Source: CAIRTT01 sp046075665
Lineage (GTDB): Bacteria; Armatimonadota; Armatimonadia; Armatimonadales; Armatimonadaceae
Assembly (NCBI GenBank): GCA_046075665.1
Contig: JBJTQN010000324.1
Coordinates: forward strand, 1 to 9,620
Direction: 5' to 3'
Length of the DNA stretch: 9,620 nt
Made by a program: the position numbers and the translations under genes. The first letter of the stretch is position 1. Each line of letters begins with the position of its first letter. Positions 5,339 to 9,620 of the stretch are shown piece by piece. A model generated the notes under the pieces. The model did not search any database and had not been told where the DNA came from. It was given only the letters and a program-made list of their open reading frames with translations.

Positions 5339-6592
5339 ATGGAAAACACTGAGAACAAACCAACATCGGCGGATGCCCTCCTCTCTGCTGCCCGGGATGC
5401 AGCAGGCATCGCCGCAAGTCTGACTGGATCAGAGGCAATCAGCGCTTTTTTAGGTACCGCCGTCGCGGATAATGATTTCATACAGGCCAATATTGGTGCT
5501 GGCACACTTCTGACATTTGAGTGCTATGAGAAGGTTCGCTCTGCATGGGAGAACAGTCCATTCAGCAACACCTACCTCATCGACACGCGAAATGACACCA
5601 CGCTTGCCTTGTGGGAACTAAAGGACATCTTGAAGCGAATATGCCAGACGACGACATCGGAAATCGATGGTCAGACAGTTTCCATCACGACATTTCCCTA
5701 CTCCATTGATGGTACGGACATCGACAAAAATGACTTCGAATATGAGGAAATTGGTGCCCTTGAGACGCGACTCGATGATCTTTTGCGGAGTTACGATGCA
5801 GCCGTTCCGTCTAGAGTAACGTCCAGCGGTTGGGCGCGTCTGATTGCATTTCTCGACCAGATCACCTTCCAACTAGCTGTCCTTGATGAGCTCTGCCCAA
5901 GTGGCGTCACGGAAACCGAGTCTGAAGATGACGATGACGAGTGGAATGAAGATGAAGATGGCGAAGAAGAGTGGGAAGAGGATGACTCTGACCCGTGGGC
6001 CGATGAAAGTGTGGTCGGCTGGGGCGAGGATGTCGAGTGGCGGTTTGGAGGCGAAGCGGATGAAATCGGCACCCTCACGGATGACAATAGGCTGATTGAC
6101 CCGACCAGCAAACCAGACAATGTCAAATGGGTTTGCTTGACCACGGGGATGTCCAACCGGGAAGCCCTCGAGGAACTTGGAGGCGACTCGGAGCAGGATG
6201 GCAGCGTTAGCAGGCAGTTCAACTACGGCATCATCATGCGGTACACCTACAATGGCGATATTGATGACGTTTTGCCCACGGTTGACGCGTGTGATGACGA
6301 CATCGATAGCATCCTCACAAACTACGTCTCAGCCTGGCAAACCGCGCACAATGAGAGGGGAAACCGCTGCTGGTTTTCGCTTAGCGATGCGTTTCACTGC
6401 CTCTATGGCCAAGCGCACCTCTACAAAGCCTATCTCCTGAGGCAACGAAAGGCTGAGCTCGAAGAGACGGCTGTGGATGAGCGCACCGAGAGCGAAGTCG
6501 AAGAGCTTGCTGCAATCCCAGCACTCATCGTTGAGCAGGAGGCTGAAGCTGCAAGCTATCTCGCGAGTTATCAGCCAACGTTGGTCCCGTAA
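5339..6592 (+). CDS. Unrecognised highly acidic protein with a Trp-containing Asp/Glu tract
   Basis: I do not recognise this 417-residue protein. It has no signal peptide or membrane segment and is probably cytosolic. Residues 1-60 are Ala/Ser/Thr-rich and likely helical. A mixed region follows to about 190. Residues 194-219 are an almost continuous Asp/Glu run, with Trp at 202, 212, 220, 228 and 234 spaced through and just after it. The following part (about 250-360) looks folded (DNVKWVCLTTGMSN, FNYGIIMRYTYNGD, RCWFSLSDAFHCLYGQ). Residues 360-410 are charged and helical (KAYLLRQRKAELEE). GAGGG stands one base before the ATG; there is no other nearby start. The last 22 bp overlap the DUF952 gene tail to tail. 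The reading frame is long, with codon use like its neighbours (GAT for Asp, many GGATG words), so it is very likely real. The function is unknown. Confidence 0.82.
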   Translation: MENTENKPTSADALLSAARDAAGIAASLTGSEAISAFLGTAVADNDFIQANIGAGTLLTFECYEKVRSAWENSPFSNTYLIDTRNDTTLALWELKDILKRICQTTTSEIDGQTVSITTFPYSIDGTDIDKNDFEYEEIGALETRLDDLLRSYDAAVPSRVTSSGWARLIAFLDQITFQLAVLDELCPSGVTETESEDDDDEWNEDEDGEEEWEEDDSDPWADESVVGWGEDVEWRFGGEADEIGTLTDDNRLIDPTSKPDNVKWVCLTTGMSNREALEELGGDSEQDGSVSRQFNYGIIMRYTYNGDIDDVLPTVDACDDDIDSILTNYVSAWQTAHNERGNRCWFSLSDAFHCLYGQAHLYKAYLLRQRKAELEETAVDERTESEVEELAAIPALIVEQEAEAASYLASYQPTLVP

Positions 6593-6885
6593 GGTGTGAC
6601 ACTTAGAATCGCGCCGCTGTTGATAGGACCATAAATGTGTGGGAACAGGCCATCGGAGTCGGTGGCGGGTTCCCACATCAGCTCTTCAGAGAGGGCATCC
6701 GGGTCGAGCTCAACCACCATCAGCTGGCTGTTATCCCCTGGGAAGAACCGTTTGATCACCCCGGGGAGCTGTTCTGCCGTGCAGCAATGGATAAATCCTG
6801 CGGCGAGGTTGGCATCATCCAGGATGAACTCTGAGTCCGCCTGGGCATCCAGGCCCTGACGGGAAATGAGATGGTAGATCGACAT
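6571..6885 (-). CDS. DUF952 family protein
   Basis: A 104-residue cytosolic protein whose length and motifs fit DUF952 (PF06108): MSIYHLIS at the start, AAGFIHCC (28-35), VVELDPDAL (57-65), MWEP (70-73) and FPHIYGPI (81-88). The biochemical role of the family is not established. I recall it being grouped with ADP-ribosyltransferase-like folds, but I cannot verify that here. The start codon lies 6 bp after the oligopeptidase stop, and the GGAG for this gene lies inside the last codons of the oligopeptidase, so the two form an operon. The TGA stop at 6573-6571 falls within the 3' end of the convergent acidic protein gene. Confidence 0.88.
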   Translation of the reverse strand: MSIYHLISRQGLDAQADSEFILDDANLAAGFIHCCTAEQLPGVIKRFFPGDNSQLMVVELDPDALSEELMWEPATDSDGLFPHIYGPINSGAILSVTPYGTNVG

Positions 6886-6891
6886 AATTTG

Positions 6892-8967
6892 TTAGCTCCG
6901 CTTGAACCAAGGTTTGACATCCAAGCTCTTGAACAGGAATGCGTAGACATCCGATGTCTCCTCAATCGCCTTGCTCAGATTGCTGGAGCCATGGCCGGAC
7001 TTGGTCTCGATCCGAATCAACAGAGGATTCTTGTGGTTTGCCTTTTCTTGCAGCGTGGATGCGTACTTGAATGAGTGTGCCGGGACAACACGGTCATCAT
7101 GGTCGGCTGTAGTGACCATTGTTGCCGGGTAGACCTGCCCCTTGCGGATGTTGTGGATGGGCGAGAACTTGAGGAGATTCTGAACATCCTTTTTGGACAT
7201 CTCGCTGGAGCCATACTCCGCCGTCCAGTACTTGCCAGCCGTGAAGAGTTGGTAGCGCAGCATGTCCATCACACCGACCTGCGGGATTGCTGCTGCAAAC
7301 AGGTCTGGTCGTTGATTGATAACAGCGCCGACGAGGAGCCCGCCATTGGAGCCGCCTTGCAGCGCGAGGCGAGCAGGACGCGTCCACTTGTTGCCGATCA
7401 GCCACTCTGCTGCTGCGATACAGTCATCGAAGACATTTTGCTTCTTAAAGCGCATCCCGGCTTCGTGCCACCGCTCGCCGTATTCCGAGCCGCCTCGGAG
7501 GTTGACAACGACATAGACGCCTCCCTGCTCCAACCACGCGAGGTTCATCGTGGAGAAGCCCGGGGTCAGTGGGATGTTGAAGCCGCCGTAGCCATACAAG
7601 AGCGTAGGGTTGTTGCCATCCAGCTTGGTGCCCCGCTTGGAAACAACAAACATCGGGACCTTGGTGCCATCCTTGGATTTGAAGAAAACCTGCTCAACAG
7701 CGTAGTCGGATGGCTTGAAGTCTTTGATGACCGGTGCCTTGAAAACAGTTGACTTTCCAGACTTCAGATCAAAGTGCAACTGGGTACTTGGGTAGTTGTA
7801 GGAGGTGAAGCTGTAGTAGATGTGCGTGTCATTCGCATCCCCAGATGTAAACCCTGCACTTCCGATTCCCGGGAGCTTGATGTCGCGGATTTTGCGTCCC
7901 TTTTTGTCGAACTGCACAACATTGGATGTGACATTTTTAATGTACGAAACGATGAGGTTGCCCCCGGCGACAGCGATGCCTTCGATGTTTTCTGATCGCT
8001 CACTGATGACGACTTTAGCGTTTTTGATAGGCGCTACGTTTGCTGGATCGACTAAGAGAACACGCTGGTTTGGAGCTTTGTGGTTGGTGAGCACCAAAAG
8101 GAAGTGTTGGTCGGTGTCGATGACAGTGTATGAATCTTCGGTTATCTCAGGCACGATTGGGATGAAAGCGCCCCGGTTTCCGACTGGGCGGACAAACAGA
8201 CCATTTCCCCGTTTGCCTGGGTCGCTGGTGTAGAGGACTTCGTATTGTCGATCCTCCGTCATGTCCATTGTTAGCGTTCGGTCAGGGTTTGCCGGATCTT
8301 CGTAGACAAGCTCATCGGATTCCTGTGCGGTCCCAACTTTGTGGAAATAGACCTTTTGATCGGTATTTTTCGCGGTCAGCTCTGCGCCTGCGGCAGGCTT
8401 TGGATAGCGGGAGTAATAAAAGCCATCATCATTTAGCCAGACCGTCCCAATGCCGAATTTCAGCCACTCAAGCGTCTCGGGCAAAATGGTCCCCGCAGCG
8501 ACATCCATGACTTTGCAAACATTCCAGTCGGAGCCACCGCTGCTCTGACCAAATGCGGCGTAGCGCCCGTTCTGACTCACGATGAAATCGGTGAGAACCG
8601 TGGTGCCATCCGTAGAAAATGTATTTGGATCGAGGAGCATCCGCGGGGTGCCGTCCGGTCCATTCTGAACATACAGAACCGCTTGATTCTGAAGGCCATT
8701 GTTACGGTAGAAGTAAACTTTGCCCTTCTTCTGAAAGGCACCTGAATAGCGGGTGTAAGACACCAAGGCCGTGAGGCGATTCTTGATGGCCTTGCGATAC
8801 GGGATGCTGTTTAGGTAGCTCTCGGTGACTTTGTTTTGGGCATCGACCCAGGCTTTGGTTTCTGCAGAGTTGTCATCCTCAAGCCAGCGGTACGGGTCAT
8901 CCACTTTGATGCCAAAGTAGGAATCGGTCACATTCTGTTTTCGCGTCTTCGGGTACTTGATGTCCAT
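6892..8967 (-). CDS. Prolyl oligopeptidase (S9A family serine peptidase)
   Basis: A 691-residue peptidase that cleaves short peptides after proline; the length is typical of the family. The N-terminal segment with DPYRWLED (24-31) and VDAQN is the usual S9A opening. A beta-propeller region follows (about 70-420), then the alpha/beta-hydrolase domain. The catalytic triad is visible: Ser540 in GGSNGGLL, Asp624 in ADHDDRVVP, and His659 in SGHGSS. Oxyanion and substrate-site motifs YGYGGFN (458-464) and NLRGGSEYGE (489-498) are intact. The protein starts MDIKYPKTRK with no signal peptide, so a cytosolic location is predicted, unlike many exported homologues. No good Shine-Dalgarno precedes the ATG. 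The gene is followed after 6 bp by the DUF952 gene. Peptide turnover is the likely role. Confidence 0.96.
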   Translation of the reverse strand: MDIKYPKTRKQNVTDSYFGIKVDDPYRWLEDDNSAETKAWVDAQNKVTESYLNSIPYRKAIKNRLTALVSYTRYSGAFQKKGKVYFYRNNGLQNQAVLYVQNGPDGTPRMLLDPNTFSTDGTTVLTDFIVSQNGRYAAFGQSSGGSDWNVCKVMDVAAGTILPETLEWLKFGIGTVWLNDDGFYYSRYPKPAAGAELTAKNTDQKVYFHKVGTAQESDELVYEDPANPDRTLTMDMTEDRQYEVLYTSDPGKRGNGLFVRPVGNRGAFIPIVPEITEDSYTVIDTDQHFLLVLTNHKAPNQRVLLVDPANVAPIKNAKVVISERSENIEGIAVAGGNLIVSYIKNVTSNVVQFDKKGRKIRDIKLPGIGSAGFTSGDANDTHIYYSFTSYNYPSTQLHFDLKSGKSTVFKAPVIKDFKPSDYAVEQVFFKSKDGTKVPMFVVSKRGTKLDGNNPTLLYGYGGFNIPLTPGFSTMNLAWLEQGGVYVVVNLRGGSEYGERWHEAGMRFKKQNVFDDCIAAAEWLIGNKWTRPARLALQGGSNGGLLVGAVINQRPDLFAAAIPQVGVMDMLRYQLFTAGKYWTAEYGSSEMSKKDVQNLLKFSPIHNIRKGQVYPATMVTTADHDDRVVPAHSFKYASTLQEKANHKNPLLIRIETKSGHGSSNLSKAIEETSDVYAFLFKSLDVKPWFKRS

Positions 8968-9231
8968 GATGGTTATTATTTCATTTTATTGAGATGATTT
9001 GACGGCTTAGTTGATCAAGTGAGGATTGAATAGGTTTCAAAATGCACGGTGTTCCAAGCAAATGGAATTATAAGTGGGTCACGACAACGAAGCTCCACTC
9101 TCTAATAACCAGAATTTTAGCGCCACCACTTGAATTTGTACAGTTGCAGCAATCCTGACAAAAAGGGAAGATGGCACAACATTGAGCAGCTAGGTTCGGA
9201 AGACCGACCACAACATGTGCTGTCGGACGGG
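8968..9231. other. Divergent intergenic region between oligopeptidase and CRTAC1-type gene
   Basis: 264 bp without a credible gene. It should hold the promoters of both flanking genes. The plus strand carries the 8-bp palindrome TTGATCAA (9011-9018). I see no clear -35/-10 pair on the plus strand and no strong hairpin. Confidence 0.55.
9067..9072 (-). promoter_or_regulatory. Candidate -10 box for the oligopeptidase-DUF952 operon
   Basis: The minus strand reads TATAAT exactly (9072 to 9067). Transcription would start near 9060 and give a leader of roughly 90 bases. No good -35 hexamer stands at the right distance, so this is only a candidate. Confidence 0.25.
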
Positions 9232-9620
9232 ATGAACACCAGGATGACAACAACGCATAAAACTATCGGATTTGTAATTGCATGTGCGCCAATGATGCTG
9301 GCTGGTTGCAAGTCTGCTGGAAAACCCTTGGCAAACGATGTGCCGATTCAGCTGGTAGATATCACCGAAAAAAGTGGGTTGAACCACACGTGGACTGTTG
9401 AAGGAAATCGTCCCCTGACGATCCTTCAAACGATAGGTCATGGGGTTGGGATGTTGGATTACAACAGGGATGGAAACCTCGACATCCTCCTAGTGGACGA
9501 GCAGCCAAAGCTGTACAAAGGGAACGGAAATGGAACCTTTGATGATGTGACAGGTAGCCTCAATGCTCCTGGCGGTAAGTATTTAGGATGTGCCATCGGT
9601 GATATCGACAACGATGGCTT
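9232..9620 (+). CDS. CRTAC1-type FG-GAP/VCBS repeat lipoprotein, 5' part
   Basis: The open frame runs off the right edge after 129 codons. The N-terminus is a lipoprotein signal: basic residues (Arg4, Lys10), a hydrophobic stretch TIGFVIACAPMML and the lipobox LAGC with Cys26, so export and lipid anchoring are predicted. The mature part opens with VDITEKSGLN and then GHGVGMLDYNRDGNLDI (69-85), a calcium-binding FG-GAP/VCBS repeat with the DxNxDGxxD loop (Asp76-Asp84). It continues with KLYKGNGNGTFDDVT and a second loop, GDIDNDG (123-129). This is the layout of CRTAC1/ASPIC-UnbV-type beta-propeller proteins, usually 500 or more residues. The start could be Met1 (9232) or Met5 (9244); both keep the signal peptide. 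The role is probably extracytoplasmic binding; the partner is unknown. Confidence 0.85.
   Translation, partial: MNTRMTTTHKTIGFVIACAPMMLAGCKSAGKPLANDVPIQLVDITEKSGLNHTWTVEGNRPLTILQTIGHGVGMLDYNRDGNLDILLVDEQPKLYKGNGNGTFDDVTGSLNAPGGKYLGCAIGDIDNDG

Noticed and set aside
5791..6222. A 143-codon Ser-rich minus-strand frame opposite the acidic protein.
   Set aside because: The Ser runs are simply the complement of the Asp/Glu codons in the acidic tract. There is no start context or family motif.
7075..7752. A 225-codon plus-strand open frame antisense to the prolyl oligopeptidase.
   Set aside because: It lies entirely opposite a gene with an intact catalytic triad. Its translation shows no family motif, so it is most likely a shadow of codon bias.
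1..9620. A hidden defence, toxin-antitoxin, CRISPR or prophage system.
   Set aside because: No regularly spaced direct repeats, nuclease, transposase, integrase or paired toxin-antitoxin genes are visible. The genes are mostly metabolic or surface functions.

Overview
The window looks like a chromosomal stretch from a Gram-negative environmental bacterium of moderate GC (a little above 50% by eye). Secreted enzymes, lipoprotein signal peptides, an FG-GAP/VCBS (CRTAC1-type) lipoprotein and an MGH1-like glycosidase recall phyla such as Armatimonadota, Planctomycetota or Verrucomicrobiota. The exact lineage is inference. There are no rRNA, tRNA, CRISPR, phage or insertion-sequence genes.

Layout. 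At the left edge, on the minus strand, lies the 5' part of an MGH1-like six-hairpin glycosidase that runs off the window. It is interrupted by one in-frame TAG at 576-578, right beside a 12-bp tandem duplication. The gap at about 1110-1436 holds two tandem copies of a REP-like palindromic module. Next comes a minus-strand PhyH-family Fe(II)/2-oxoglutarate dioxygenase (1437-2234). It is divergent, across a 191-bp gap with a perfect inverted repeat, from a two-gene plus-strand unit: a small secreted lipoprotein (2426-3148) and a secreted alkaline-phosphatase-superfamily phosphodiesterase (3156-5051), 7 bp apart.

A 287-bp gap with a plausible promoter and leader hairpins precedes an unrecognised, very acidic 417-residue protein (5339-6592). 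Its 3' end overlaps, tail to tail by 22 bp, a DUF952 gene (6571-6885). That gene follows a prolyl oligopeptidase (6892-8967) after 6 bp in the same minus-strand operon. A further gap (8968-9231) separates the oligopeptidase from the start of a CRTAC1-type lipoprotein gene that runs off the right edge.

How the genes fit together: several products are predicted to be exported (glycosidase, lipoprotein, phosphodiesterase, CRTAC1 protein), consistent with scavenging of polymers and phosphate esters. I see no single pathway and no recognisable defence or mobile system. The best leads are the in-frame amber codon, the REP-like module pair, the acidic orphan protein with its possible attenuated leader, and a strong excess of GGATG/CATCC words, including the palindrome CATCNGATG.
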